Below are positions 20,571 to 30,007 of a DNA stretch of 64,000 nt, piece by piece (the stretch's first letter is position 1; each line of letters starts with the position of its first letter). Source of the stretch: Lithacetigena sp037446255 [NCBI: Coprothermobacterota bacterium] (GTDB lineage Bacteria; Coprothermobacterota; HKB111); contig JBBIIY010000003.1 of the NCBI GenBank assembly GCA_037446255.1, positions 1-64,000 of the forward strand. The letters are read 5' to 3'. The notes under the pieces were generated by a model. The model did no database searches. It had not been told where the DNA came from and saw only the letters and a program-made list of their open reading frames with translations. The position numbers and the translations under genes were made by a program.

Positions 20571-21992
20571 TTAATCAAAAATCCTTTTTAATTCAGTTTC
20601 TTTCATAGGTTCAGTAAACAAACTCACTACTATAATAAAGACCAGGCTCACCAAAATTCCAGGGATAAAACCATGAATTTTTAAGGGTGAACCAAGATAT
20701 ATCCAGATAAGGGCAGCGGAGCAACCTCCGACCATGGAAGCAATAACACCCTCTTTGGTTGTTCTTCGCCAGTAAAGTCCCAGCAAAATTGGCCATAAGC
20801 AGGTGGAAGCAATAACTGCCCAGGAAAAGGCGGTAAGGGTTAGAACTAACCCGGGGGGTTTAATGGCCAGGAGCAAGGATATTATTCCAATTACGAAAGA
20901 AGACAAACTGTTATATAATATAGTTTTTTTATTATTTAAATTAATCTTTAAACTCTTTTCTAAAATATCCCTTACCAGGCTGGAAGAAGTGATTATCAAA
21001 ACAGCAGCAAAAGTTGACATACCTGCAGCTAAAACAGCAGAAACAAAAAGTGCTCCTCCCCAGGGTGATAGAACCGATTTAACCAGGGAAGGGATGGCTA
21101 AATCCACATTAGTGAGATTAGGAAAAAGTAACCTGGAAGCGGCACCATTTAAATATGGAAGCAAAGCTATGGTTCCTCCAACGGTGGCGGCAATAGTACC
21201 TAATTTAAGGACTTTGGTGCTATTTATTGAGTAAAACCTGATAATCAGCTGAGGCATACCCCAGGCTCCGAAACTGACGATTAGTGCATAAGATAGTAAT
21301 CCGCCTAATCCCCAGATTCCCGGAGATTCCACCAGTCCAACATCTATCTCGGATAGTTTCAAAGTAAGAGTTGATAATCCCTCAACCCGGTTTAAAGTGG
21401 CAAAAGTTAGAAGTAAAAGTCCCCATATCATGATAATAGCCTGGATGAAACCGGTCCAGACAACAGCTAAATAACCTCCGAGAGAAACATAAATCAGAAT
21501 CGCTGCACAGGAAAGGATAATCCCCCATAAATAAGGTAGATTTAAGAGAACTTCAAGAATATGACCCATCCCTTTAAGGATACTCACATTATAGGCAAAC
21601 ATGAATAAAATAATTGTTATAGCAGAAAAAAGGCGAGCTTCAGGTGAATTGAACCTTTCAGCCAAAAAATCAGGTATGGTCATAGTGTTTAATTTTTTAG
21701 TCATTTTCCGTGTTCTTTCACCCAGGACAATCCAGAGCAAACAACAACCCAGTAAAACATTGGTTGCGCCTATCCAGAGAGTGGATAAGCCATATTTATA
21801 ACCAAACCCTCCTCCTCCAATTATAAGGACAGAAGAAAAGTAAGCTGATAAAAAGGAAAACGCGGTTACCCAGGGTCCGACCTTTCTACCGCCAAGGTAA
21901 AAATCCTCAGGTTTTTTAAGATTTCTCCGGCTAAGAAAGCCTACTGTAAGTATAAAGACCATATAGAATGAGATGACTATAAAATAAATCAT
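20571..21992 (-). CDS. Sodium:solute symporter family protein
   Basis: A 473-residue membrane protein of the SSF/SLC5 family (pantothenate, proline and sugar symporters), with about 13 hydrophobic segments. Typical features are FYLGGRKVGPWVTAFSFLSA near the N-terminus and LSAVLAAGMSTFAAVL-like core residues (ALFVSAVLAAGMST). The substrate cannot be read from sequence. It overlaps by one base the 38-residue gene just upstream, and the two are likely to be translationally coupled. Confidence 0.9.
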   Translation of the reverse strand: MIYFIVISFYMVFILTVGFLSRRNLKKPEDFYLGGRKVGPWVTAFSFLSAYFSSVLIIGGGGFGYKYGLSTLWIGATNVLLGCCLLWIVLGERTRKMTKKLNTMTIPDFLAERFNSPEARLFSAITIILFMFAYNVSILKGMGHILEVLLNLPYLWGIILSCAAILIYVSLGGYLAVVWTGFIQAIIMIWGLLLLTFATLNRVEGLSTLTLKLSEIDVGLVESPGIWGLGGLLSYALIVSFGAWGMPQLIIRFYSINSTKVLKLGTIAATVGGTIALLPYLNGAASRLLFPNLTNVDLAIPSLVKSVLSPWGGALFVSAVLAAGMSTFAAVLIITSSSLVRDILEKSLKINLNNKKTILYNSLSSFVIGIISLLLAIKPPGLVLTLTAFSWAVIASTCLWPILLGLYWRRTTKEGVIASMVGGCSAALIWIYLGSPLKIHGFIPGILVSLVFIIVVSLFTEPMKETELKRIFD

Positions 21993-22108
21993 TACTCATC
22001 ACCTCCATCAAGCTTTTTAAAGATAGCCCAGAGAACAGTTATAATCACTGCTAATAGCACTACTACAAATGAGAATAATGTGGACCAGGGAATGTTAAAT
22101 AAACACAC
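21992..22108 (-). CDS. Symporter small accessory protein, 38 residues
   Basis: An unmarked small gene. From GTG at 22108, five bases after GGAGG, it encodes MCLFNIPWSTLF and one hydrophobic helix (about residues 9-30), then a KKLDGGDE tail. Its stop TAA overlaps the symporter ATG by one base. Tiny one-helix proteins directly upstream of SSF transporters are known in several groups as symporter small accessory proteins, so I infer the same role: a subunit or stability factor. The ribosome site and coupling are seen directly. The function is inferred. Confidence 0.75.
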   Translation of the reverse strand: MCLFNIPWSTLFSFVVVLLAVIITVLWAIFKKLDGGDE

Positions 22109-22156
22109 TAAACCCTCCTTTGATAAATAAAAATATTATTAGTATGAAGTATATTT

Positions 22157-23557
22157 TTAAGCAAGAAAAGGTAGTTTTGAGTGCTTAAAAACTTCATATA
22201 CATCTTTGTCCTGTGATTCGTAATAGAATCGTATCATGTTTTCAGTACCTGATTGTCTCAATAAACACCAGCTTGAATCTTCAAAAGTAATTAATAAACC
22301 ATCTTTTCTGCATATGTCTTTAATATTTAAACCAAAAAAAGTTGTTTCAGAAAAATTATCTATGAAATCTTTAACTTTATGTGTTTGCCTTTCAGAAAAT
22401 TTAATATCCACTCTTTGGTTATAGAATTTACCGAATTTGTTATATAAATCATCAATTAAAACTGCAGGAGGAATGTTTTGTTCAGTACATAATCCTAATA
22501 CTAACAAAACTGCCAGTATGCCATCTTTTTCCGGGACCCAGCCTTTAATTGATAATCCACCACTCTCCTCGCCACCAAAGTATATTTGCCCATCGCGAAT
22601 CAAAGCTCCCAGGTATTTAAATCCCACAGGTGTTTCCAATAATTTTACCTGGTGATGCTTGGCAATAACATCCAACATTCTGGTGGTAGAAACAGTTCTG
22701 CCTATACCTGCCTGGCTTCTTTTACCCAGGTGGTAGGCTAAAATTGTAAATACTTCGTTGGGGGTGATAATTCTACCATCATGAGAGATAATACCAAAGC
22801 GGTCAGCATCTCCATCAAGAGCTAATCCGAGAAGAGCACCATTTCTTTTAACCTGCTTTTTTAAATCAGTTAATACATGTTCATAAGGTACGGGTTCCAG
22901 ACCACCAAAAAAGGGGTCGTATTTTTTATGAATAAGGGAGACATTTTTTCTACCTTTGAATATAGTTTTCAAGTAGGGTGTGGAGGTTCCATACAAGGGA
23001 TCAATAACTACCTTGAAAGTAAAATCCAGAGAGAAAGGAATGACCTGCGTTAGAGCAGATAAGTAGTTTGGAATAGGATTATAAGCCTCAATTTTTCCTT
23101 TCTTAATATAATAAGCATAATCTTCCCTGGGTTTATCTGGTAGGGCATCGAGAAAATATTTTTCAATTATTCTGGTTACCTCTGGTTCAGCTGGTCCTCC
23201 CCAGGCTGGTGAAAATTTGACTCCTGAGTAATAGTAAGGATTATGAGAAGCGGTAATGTTAATACCTCCCCCTGCCTTTCTTCTTAATATCTCAAAACTG
23301 ATTACCGGGGTAGGTGAAGGAGCATCACTAATGGCAACTTCTATTCCTTCTTCCAGACATACACAGGCTACTTCTCGGGCAAATTCAGAGGAAAAAAACC
23401 TGGTGTCATAACCTATCACTATGCCCTGTCTATCTTGCTGATTATCTTTTAAGTAGCGGGTGATAGCGCGAGCCAATTTTCTTAATCGGGGAAAGGTAAT
23501 TTCCTCTGCTATAACACCTCTCCACCCGGAAGTACCGAAGCTTATACTTTCGTGCAA
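22157..23557 (-). CDS. Phosphoglucomutase/phosphomannomutase
   Basis: An alpha-D-phosphohexomutase of 466 residues that interconverts hexose 1- and 6-phosphates. All four family loops are intact: Ser104 in TASHNP, metal loop DGDADR at 248-253, sugar loop GGEESGG at 328-334, and a phosphate loop RQSGTEN near the C-terminus. The TTG start follows GGAGG by eight bases and overlaps the upstream fusion gene by 16. In this cluster it most likely makes glucose 1-phosphate for glycogen, though mannose use is possible. Confidence 0.9.
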   Translation of the reverse strand: MHESISFGTSGWRGVIAEEITFPRLRKLARAITRYLKDNQQDRQGIVIGYDTRFFSSEFAREVACVCLEEGIEVAISDAPSPTPVISFEILRRKAGGGINITASHNPYYYSGVKFSPAWGGPAEPEVTRIIEKYFLDALPDKPREDYAYYIKKGKIEAYNPIPNYLSALTQVIPFSLDFTFKVVIDPLYGTSTPYLKTIFKGRKNVSLIHKKYDPFFGGLEPVPYEHVLTDLKKQVKRNGALLGLALDGDADRFGIISHDGRIITPNEVFTILAYHLGKRSQAGIGRTVSTTRMLDVIAKHHQVKLLETPVGFKYLGALIRDGQIYFGGEESGGLSIKGWVPEKDGILAVLLVLGLCTEQNIPPAVLIDDLYNKFGKFYNQRVDIKFSERQTHKVKDFIDNFSETTFFGLNIKDICRKDGLLITFEDSSWCLLRQSGTENMIRFYYESQDKDVYEVFKHSKLPFLA

Positions 23558-26031
23558 GGTTCAATCCTCCTTTTTAAATCATCAATTTTCTCCTTCTCTT
23601 TAAGTTCATCTTTATAGCTGGCATAAAGGTGTAAGACAGGTCTATCGCTATCAGGAATTACCAGGGTATAACCATCACTCTCGCGGTTTTTGACACCTTC
23701 AATTATTTCAGCATTATTACCTGCTCTTTCTACCATTTTCCTCATTACCGTCCCCTTATATTCCCAGGGACAGGATATTTCCATATGTAAAGCATCTCTA
23801 ATGGGCGTGGTTTCTTTAATTTTTAAAAGATTGATTTTAGTTTGAGAGAGGAGTTCAATTAATTTTCCTATGCTATATAAACCGTCAAAGAAAGGACGAA
23901 ATTTAGGGAAAATTAAACCTCCCAAAATGTCTGCTGCAAAATCAGATTTTTCTGCATCCCTGATAAAATGCTTAGGTAAAATTGAAGATAGGGTAATATT
24001 TACATTTAATTTTTTTAAAAACTCCTCCAATTCAAAAGAAGTATTAATGGGGAGAGTTATGGAAATGTCACTTTGCACTTTTTTGATTAAACTGGTAATT
24101 ATGGCAACCAATCTGGTAGGCGAGTAAATCTCTCCAGAACTATCAATTACAGATATTTTCTCGGCACTGGAATCAAGTGCTATTCCAATGTGAGTATCCA
24201 GAGATCTAACCACTGATGAAATCTTCTTTAATGAATCAGAATATTCGGTAGCTGACTTTACAGTTCTTTTGCCATCCATGTGAGCATTGAGGGATATTAT
24301 TTCCAGGCCAAAATCCCCTAAGATGGAGGGGAAAAATAAAACTGAAGTTCCAAAAGAATAATCTATCACAATTTTAAGCTGAGAATTTTTGATGGCATTA
24401 ATATCCAGATTTTTTAGATAAAGCTCTTTATAAGACTCAACAACCCGAGGGGGAATGTCAAGGTATCCTACTTCGTCGTAATTAGCACGCATATACTCGT
24501 CACGGAAAAAGATTCTTTCAATAGAGGTTTCCTGAGTGGGAGACAACTCAAATCCAGAATGGTCATAAAATTTAATATTGACCAGGTGGGTATCATATGG
24601 GGACCTCATTACCTGTACCCCTCCACTTCCGCCCAGGCTTTTCACAGCAAATCTCAGTAAGGGAAGGGGAGAAGCTCTCAGGTCCATGATATTTACACCC
24701 GCGCTCATCAATCCAGCGATTATTGCCCTTTTAAGCATTCTGGAGGACTCATGTGAATCTCTGGCTAAAAAAACTGTTGAGCCTTTTCCAAGAAAGGTTC
24801 CATAAGCAGAGCCTAAGCGTGCGAGGAAATCAGGAGTAATTTCAATATTATTAACTCCAATAATCCCATAAGAACCAAAAAGGGATCTTGCCCAGGTTTT
24901 ACCCCAGACCAGATTGTCAGTCACAACCGAACCATTTTCAACTTTTTTATTGGGCCAGGCAGAAACGGAAGGCCTGAAAACAACTTCATTTCCTATGTCG
25001 CAATCATCAGCAATGGTGTTATCTCCTTCTAAAATAGTCCCGTTTCCAATTTTTACTTTTTTACATACTATGGAGTTAATTATCCTTGAGTTACTTTCTA
25101 TTCTTGCGTCATCCCAGATTATAGAATTCTCAATTTCTACTCCATCTTCAATTATGGTTCTTTCTCCAATAAAAGAGTTAGAGATAGTAGTGTCTCCTAT
25201 TCTTGAACCATTTCCAATAACTATAGTTCCTTCAAATTTTCGCAGATCGTCTATAACAGCGTTTTGGCTTATCCATATGTCAGTACCTATCTTACCTATC
25301 CTTTCTCCCTCAATTTTTAAATCAACTCTGCCTTTTAAAATGTCCGAGTGTGCTTTCTTATACTCTCTAATATCACCTATATCTCTCCAGTACCCTTCAA
25401 CGACATCGCCATAAAAAGGATAATTTTGAGAAAGGATAAGAGGGAAAAGATTTTTTGAAAAATCAAACTCCTTTCCTTTGGGAATCAGGTCTAATACTTT
25501 TGGCTCTAAAACATAGATACCAGTATTGATAGTGTCTGAAAATACTTCACCCCATGAAGGTTTTTCCAGAAACCTGACTATCTTTGAATCTTCGTCAACT
25601 ATTACTATGCCATATTGTAGAGGGTTTTCAACTCGGGTTAAGGTTATAGTGGCTAAAGACTCTTTATGTTTATGAAAATTGATAACTTGGGTAAGGTTGA
25701 AGTCAGTAAGTACATCAGCGGAAATTACCAGAAATGTTGTATCCAGTTTTTCTCTGGCCATAGATAGCGCACCGGCTGTACCCAAATCATCTTCACTAAT
25801 AAAATATTCTATGTTAACTCCGAAATCAGCTCCAGTATTAAGATAATTTTTTATTGCCTGGGGTTGATGATAGAGTAAAACAATCAGGTCAGTGATATTG
25901 TATTTTTTTAATAACCTGATTATATGAGATACCATTGGTTTATTGGCTACTGGAACCATAGGTTTGGGGATATTAACTGTCAGAGGTCTGAGTCTAGTCC
26001 CAAAACCTCCAGCCATAATAACTCCTTTCAT
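23542..26031 (-). CDS. NDP-sugar pyrophosphorylase fused to a degenerate phosphomannomutase-like domain
   Basis: An 829-residue fusion. Residues 1-230 form a nucleotidyltransferase (GGFGTRLRPLT near the start, with the downstream lysine motif), 240-360 a left-handed beta-helix of hexapeptide repeats, and 380-829 a phosphohexomutase-like domain. In that last domain the catalytic serine loop is replaced by MRSPYDTH and the DGDGDR metal loop by LDSSAEK, so it is probably not a working mutase. Such fusions are usually called mannose-1-phosphate guanylyltransferases. Glucose 1-phosphate is an alternative given the glycogen neighbours. It overlaps the mutase gene by 16 bases. Confidence 0.88.
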   Translation of the reverse strand: MKGVIMAGGFGTRLRPLTVNIPKPMVPVANKPMVSHIIRLLKKYNITDLIVLLYHQPQAIKNYLNTGADFGVNIEYFISEDDLGTAGALSMAREKLDTTFLVISADVLTDFNLTQVINFHKHKESLATITLTRVENPLQYGIVIVDEDSKIVRFLEKPSWGEVFSDTINTGIYVLEPKVLDLIPKGKEFDFSKNLFPLILSQNYPFYGDVVEGYWRDIGDIREYKKAHSDILKGRVDLKIEGERIGKIGTDIWISQNAVIDDLRKFEGTIVIGNGSRIGDTTISNSFIGERTIIEDGVEIENSIIWDDARIESNSRIINSIVCKKVKIGNGTILEGDNTIADDCDIGNEVVFRPSVSAWPNKKVENGSVVTDNLVWGKTWARSLFGSYGIIGVNNIEITPDFLARLGSAYGTFLGKGSTVFLARDSHESSRMLKRAIIAGLMSAGVNIMDLRASPLPLLRFAVKSLGGSGGVQVMRSPYDTHLVNIKFYDHSGFELSPTQETSIERIFFRDEYMRANYDEVGYLDIPPRVVESYKELYLKNLDINAIKNSQLKIVIDYSFGTSVLFFPSILGDFGLEIISLNAHMDGKRTVKSATEYSDSLKKISSVVRSLDTHIGIALDSSAEKISVIDSSGEIYSPTRLVAIITSLIKKVQSDISITLPINTSFELEEFLKKLNVNITLSSILPKHFIRDAEKSDFAADILGGLIFPKFRPFFDGLYSIGKLIELLSQTKINLLKIKETTPIRDALHMEISCPWEYKGTVMRKMVERAGNNAEIIEGVKNRESDGYTLVIPDSDRPVLHLYASYKDELKEKEKIDDLKRRIEPCTKV

Positions 26032-26041
26032 TGGTAACCTC

Positions 26042-27460
26042 CTATTCTTTATTATTAGTCAATTGCTTGTACAAAGATAAATACTCCCTGGCTGATGAAG
26101 TCCAGGAATAGTCGCATTTCATGCCGATAGCCTGTATATTAATATAATTTTCCCCGGGGAAATATGATAATGCTCGCTTGATTGAATCCATCAGTTCTTC
26201 AGCATCCTGGTTGTCATAGGTTATTCCATTGCCACAGGCAGTTTTGTCGTGGTAGTTTTGGATAGTATCTTTTAACCCTCCAGTTTTTCTGACAATAGGT
26301 ACAGAGCCATATTTAAGGGCGATTAACTGTCCTAACCCACAGGGTTCAAATTGTGAAGGCATTAAAAAGAAATCGGAAGAAGCATATATTTTTCGAGATA
26401 ATATTTCATCAAAAGCGGTGAGAGCTATAATATTGTTGGGGTGGCATAAAGCCCTGGCTTTAATTTCTTCTTCGTATTTTTTTTCACCTTTTCCTAAAAT
26501 AATAAAATTGGCGGGAAAATTAGCCAAACGGTCAGCAATTTCAATTATCAAATCTATACCTTTTTGGGATACCAACCTTCCCACAAAAGCAAATAACGGA
26601 TATTCAAAAGAACATCCCGTGTTTAGTTCAGTAAGCAGTCTTTTCTTGTTCTCTTTTTTTTGAAAAACAGAGTCTTTACCATAATTAATACTTATATTCC
26701 CGTCAGTTTCAGGGTTCCAGTAATCGTAATCAATGCCATTTATTATTCCTTGTAGGTGTTTGTTTCTTTTAAATATAACACCCTCTAAAGCAAAACCATA
26801 CTGTTTGGTTTGTATCTCTTTAGCATAAGTGGGTGAGACTGTAGTCAAAAAATCAGCAAATAATATACCTCCTTTGAGAAAATTAACTTTTCCATAAAAC
26901 TCCAGAGATTCTAAATTAAAATAACTAAGAGGTATATTAATCATGGGAACAGTTTCAGCATCAAATATTCCCTGATAAGCAAGATTGTGTATGGTTAAAA
27001 TTACCTTTTCTGGGTTATTGGGGTAATAAATGTTTTTATACACCGGGAGCAGGGCAGTTTGCCAGTCGTGAACATGAATGATATCTGCTCCACCTAATTT
27101 ATAAATTAATTCCAGGGCAACCCGGGGGAAAAAGGCAAACCTTAAGTTGTTATCAGGATAATCCCCACTCGGTGTATTATAAATTTCTCCACGGTTATAA
27201 AAACTGTCCTGTTCAATGAATAAGGTGTTTTCCTGACGATAAACAGAGTAGGGAAGTAGGTGATCACCAAAAATTATTTCACTGGAAAACAGTTTTTCCA
27301 GAAGGTAATTACTTTCTTTTATCTGTTTATATAATGGAAGAACCAAATCTACATCTAAACCGATTTTTCTTAAATGAATTGGAAGTGTCCCGCTGACATC
27401 GCCCAGACCACCGGTTTTAACATATGGCACAGCTTCACTTGCAACAAAGTAAATTTTCAC
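26042..27460 (-). CDS. glgA: Glycogen synthase (GT5)
   Basis: Adds glucosyl units from ADP-glucose (or UDP-glucose in some organisms) to alpha-1,4-glucan. The 472-residue protein has the GT5 signature KTGGLGDV at 15-22, the LTIHNLAYQG motif and the C-terminal GT-B region with FEPCGLGQL and TGGLKDT. It overlaps galT by four bases. No glgC-type ADP-glucose pyrophosphorylase is seen in the window, so the nucleotide sugar source is open. Confidence 0.95.
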   Translation of the reverse strand: MKIYFVASEAVPYVKTGGLGDVSGTLPIHLRKIGLDVDLVLPLYKQIKESNYLLEKLFSSEIIFGDHLLPYSVYRQENTLFIEQDSFYNRGEIYNTPSGDYPDNNLRFAFFPRVALELIYKLGGADIIHVHDWQTALLPVYKNIYYPNNPEKVILTIHNLAYQGIFDAETVPMINIPLSYFNLESLEFYGKVNFLKGGILFADFLTTVSPTYAKEIQTKQYGFALEGVIFKRNKHLQGIINGIDYDYWNPETDGNISINYGKDSVFQKKENKKRLLTELNTGCSFEYPLFAFVGRLVSQKGIDLIIEIADRLANFPANFIILGKGEKKYEEEIKARALCHPNNIIALTAFDEILSRKIYASSDFFLMPSQFEPCGLGQLIALKYGSVPIVRKTGGLKDTIQNYHDKTACGNGITYDNQDAEELMDSIKRALSYFPGENYINIQAIGMKCDYSWTSSAREYLSLYKQLTNNKE

Positions 27461-28461
27461 AACTCCACTTCTCTCAGGAATGAGGCTGCGTCTTCAGGAC
27501 TGGTAGGGTTAATATAAAATCCGGTACCCCATTCAAAACCAGCTACTTTTGTCAAACGGGGCATTATTTCAATATGCCAGTGGTAGTAAGAAAGATGAGG
27601 CTCCATGGTTGGAGAAGTATGTATTATTAAATTATAGGGAGGATCGTTCAAAGCTTTCTTCAACCTTAGTAAGGTTTTTTTAAGTACTTTAGTAAGGCTG
27701 ACAATAGCGTTTTTGGTGATTTCGGGGAAATAGCTTTCATGTTTTTTTGGTAAGATGCAGATTTCAAAAGGAAAGCGAGGTGCAAAAGGAACCAGTGAAA
27801 TAAAGTCTCCGTTTTCTTCTACCAGGCGCTCTCTCTCATCAAGTTCTTGTTGAACAATATCGCAAAAAACACATCTGTCCTTATACTCGTAGTACTGTTT
27901 TGAACCGTTTAATTCCTGAGTAACCCTGATAGGTATAATAGGCAAGGCTATAATCTGGGAATGAGGGTGTTCTAAAGATGCTCCAGCCTGAGAACCCTTA
28001 TTTTTGAAAATAAGGATGTATTTAAATCTTTTATCTTTAGACAGGTCTAACAATCTATCTCTCCAGGCCCAGATAATTTCTTCTATTTGCTTTTCATCCA
28101 TATTTGATATTTCATCTGAATGGTTTGGTGATTCAATAACAATTTCATGAGCACCAACTCCATTCATCTGGTCATACATACCAACACCTCTTTTATCAAA
28201 GTTGCCTTCAACCCGTAGTGCTGGATATTTATTGGGTATAACCCTTACCCACCATCCTGGTTCATTTTTGCTGCTGGTAGGTAGTCTATAAGAAAGCACT
28301 TCATTTGGGGTCATTTTTTCATTGCCTTGATCAAAAGGGCAGTGAGTTTTGCCACTTGTGCTTATTTCTTTATCAAATATATAGTCCTGCGGTCTTAAAG
28401 CTCTTTCTGTGGAAATAATTACCCACCTACCTATAATTGGATCTTTCCTAAGTTCTTGCAT
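27457..28461 (-). CDS. galT: Galactose-1-phosphate uridylyltransferase (HIT superfamily)
   Basis: A 334-residue GalT-type nucleotidyl transferase. The active-site motif is HPHSQ at 165-169, with His167 as the expected nucleophile, and a zinc site is suggested by CPFD at 41-44 and by CVFC. GalT swaps UMP between UDP-glucose and galactose 1-phosphate. In glycogen clusters, relatives that act on ADP-glucose are also known. No galK or galE is nearby, so a role in nucleotide-sugar supply to GlgA is an alternative. It overlaps its neighbours by 4 and 14 bases. Confidence 0.88.
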   Translation of the reverse strand: MQELRKDPIIGRWVIISTERALRPQDYIFDKEISTSGKTHCPFDQGNEKMTPNEVLSYRLPTSSKNEPGWWVRVIPNKYPALRVEGNFDKRGVGMYDQMNGVGAHEIVIESPNHSDEISNMDEKQIEEIIWAWRDRLLDLSKDKRFKYILIFKNKGSQAGASLEHPHSQIIALPIIPIRVTQELNGSKQYYEYKDRCVFCDIVQQELDERERLVEENGDFISLVPFAPRFPFEICILPKKHESYFPEITKNAIVSLTKVLKKTLLRLKKALNDPPYNLIIHTSPTMEPHLSYYHWHIEIMPRLTKVAGFEWGTGFYINPTSPEDAASFLREVEL

Positions 28462-30007
28462 AATAGTACTTTAATCCTTCCAGGTTTAGATTTTTAAATA
28501 CAAAATCATTTTTTTCTAAATTATCAATATCTTGAACAGAGTTTCCAGATTTGATATCAAGGAGAATGTTTCTAAATTTGTTTCTATGCTCCATAAACCT
28601 TTCTTTGCCATACTCCCGAGCTTGAGAGGTAGTTATCAGGAAAGGCCAATCGGAACTGGTTTCTAATAGAAACTCTCTTATAAGTAATTCTCCCTCCAGA
28701 CCATGTAGAAATGGTAAAATCTCAGCTAACTCTTTTTCATCTTCATGAATCATATCCCAGATCCACATAGTTTCTAAATTGTACCAGGTATAATGAGACC
28801 CTCCCATCCCCCAGGAACTTTCTTTAAGCTTCCCTTCTTTTATATTAAAACCAGTTCTGATTATTTCCGAAGGGTGAGTCATGGCAATACCTGGTTCTTT
28901 ACTAACGATTTTAAGTACTTCTTTTAACCACTCTACTCCCTCGTTCCACCAATGCCCGAATAATTCAGTATCATAAGCCGAAAGGATGATACCATCTCTT
29001 TTATTAACACTTCTGAAATTACTGTTTAAAGACCTTAACAAAGAAACAAAATGAGAAGCATGCCCCTTAACCTTGTTTCTGGCATCTTCTACAGAATAAA
29101 TTTCCTTTTTGTCCAAGGGAGCAGCTTTATCAGTGATTTTCCAGTATGGAAAACCTGAAATCTCATATTTTTTATGAAATTCACGATAAGTTCCGTCACC
29201 TGGGTATCCTACATCTCTTGACCAGACAAGTTCACTGGTAGACGAATTTCTAAGAAAAGTGGTAAGATCGGACCCTATATTGTAACCAAAGAAAGAAGAG
29301 GAAGGTGAAGGTTCGGTAAACTTATTTGTTCCAATGGAAAGGGAAATTGAATCGCTACTCTCCCGAGCTAAGGCATGGGAGTCTGTAATAAAGTATTTTA
29401 AACCAAATTCAGAAAGAATTTCCTCTAATCCCGGTTTATATCCACATTCAGGAAGCCAGAAACCGATTGGTTTTTGACCGATATATTTTTCATAGACCTC
29501 GCAACCGGTTATAATTTGTGACATTATAGATAAATTATTGATAAATAAAGGGAGGTATCCATGAGTAGCTGCAGAGGTTAAGATTTCCAGATAACCCTCT
29601 TTTTGTAGTTGAGAGAATGATTTTACCAGATCGCCATTTATTTGCAGGAATATATTTTTATAATATAAAAGCTTATCAAGATAGAAGGTTGCTAAGTTAA
29701 TATATTCTGGTTTTCCCTGAAAACTTTCCTGGTCTTTAAGTAGTAAGGTTTCTTTGGAATCTAAGTATTTGATGAATTCATCCTGAAAATATGCTGATTT
29801 TAATTGCTCCATCAATACCGGTGTAATTCCAAACTGTACTTTAAAATCAATTTTTTCTTCTTTAAGTTCAAGGAAGGATTTTAACAAAGGTAAATAGGTG
29901 TCCAGAGTAATTTCAAATAACCATTCTTCCCCAAAGGGCCATTTACCCTTCCCCAGACAGAAAGGCAGGTGGGAATGTAAAACGATAGAAAATAATCCAG
30001 CCATCAT
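28448..30007 (-). CDS. GH57 1,4-alpha-glucan branching enzyme
   Basis: A 519-residue GH57 enzyme of the type with a C-terminal DUF1957 helical domain, known from Thermus and Thermococcus as branching enzymes. The start has LHSHLPF, the likely nucleophile is Glu187 (FWLPECGY), and the likely acid/base is Asp346 (SAYDTELFGHWW). I chose ATG at 30007, which follows GGGAGAG and overlaps the upstream stop by one base. An ATG at 30019 is less well placed. It would introduce alpha-1,6 branches in glycogen in place of a GH13 GlgB. Confidence 0.88.
   Translation of the reverse strand: MMAGLFSIVLHSHLPFCLGKGKWPFGEEWLFEITLDTYLPLLKSFLELKEEKIDFKVQFGITPVLMEQLKSAYFQDEFIKYLDSKETLLLKDQESFQGKPEYINLATFYLDKLLYYKNIFLQINGDLVKSFSQLQKEGYLEILTSAATHGYLPLFINNLSIMSQIITGCEVYEKYIGQKPIGFWLPECGYKPGLEEILSEFGLKYFITDSHALARESSDSISLSIGTNKFTEPSPSSSFFGYNIGSDLTTFLRNSSTSELVWSRDVGYPGDGTYREFHKKYEISGFPYWKITDKAAPLDKKEIYSVEDARNKVKGHASHFVSLLRSLNSNFRSVNKRDGIILSAYDTELFGHWWNEGVEWLKEVLKIVSKEPGIAMTHPSEIIRTGFNIKEGKLKESSWGMGGSHYTWYNLETMWIWDMIHEDEKELAEILPFLHGLEGELLIREFLLETSSDWPFLITTSQAREYGKERFMEHRNKFRNILLDIKSGNSVQDIDNLEKNDFVFKNLNLEGLKYYYART

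Noticed and set aside
20549-20578. Ten-residue extension of the AhpD-like protein
   Set aside because: It would start at TTG inside the symporter gene without a ribosome site, while ATG 20548 has a purine-rich site.
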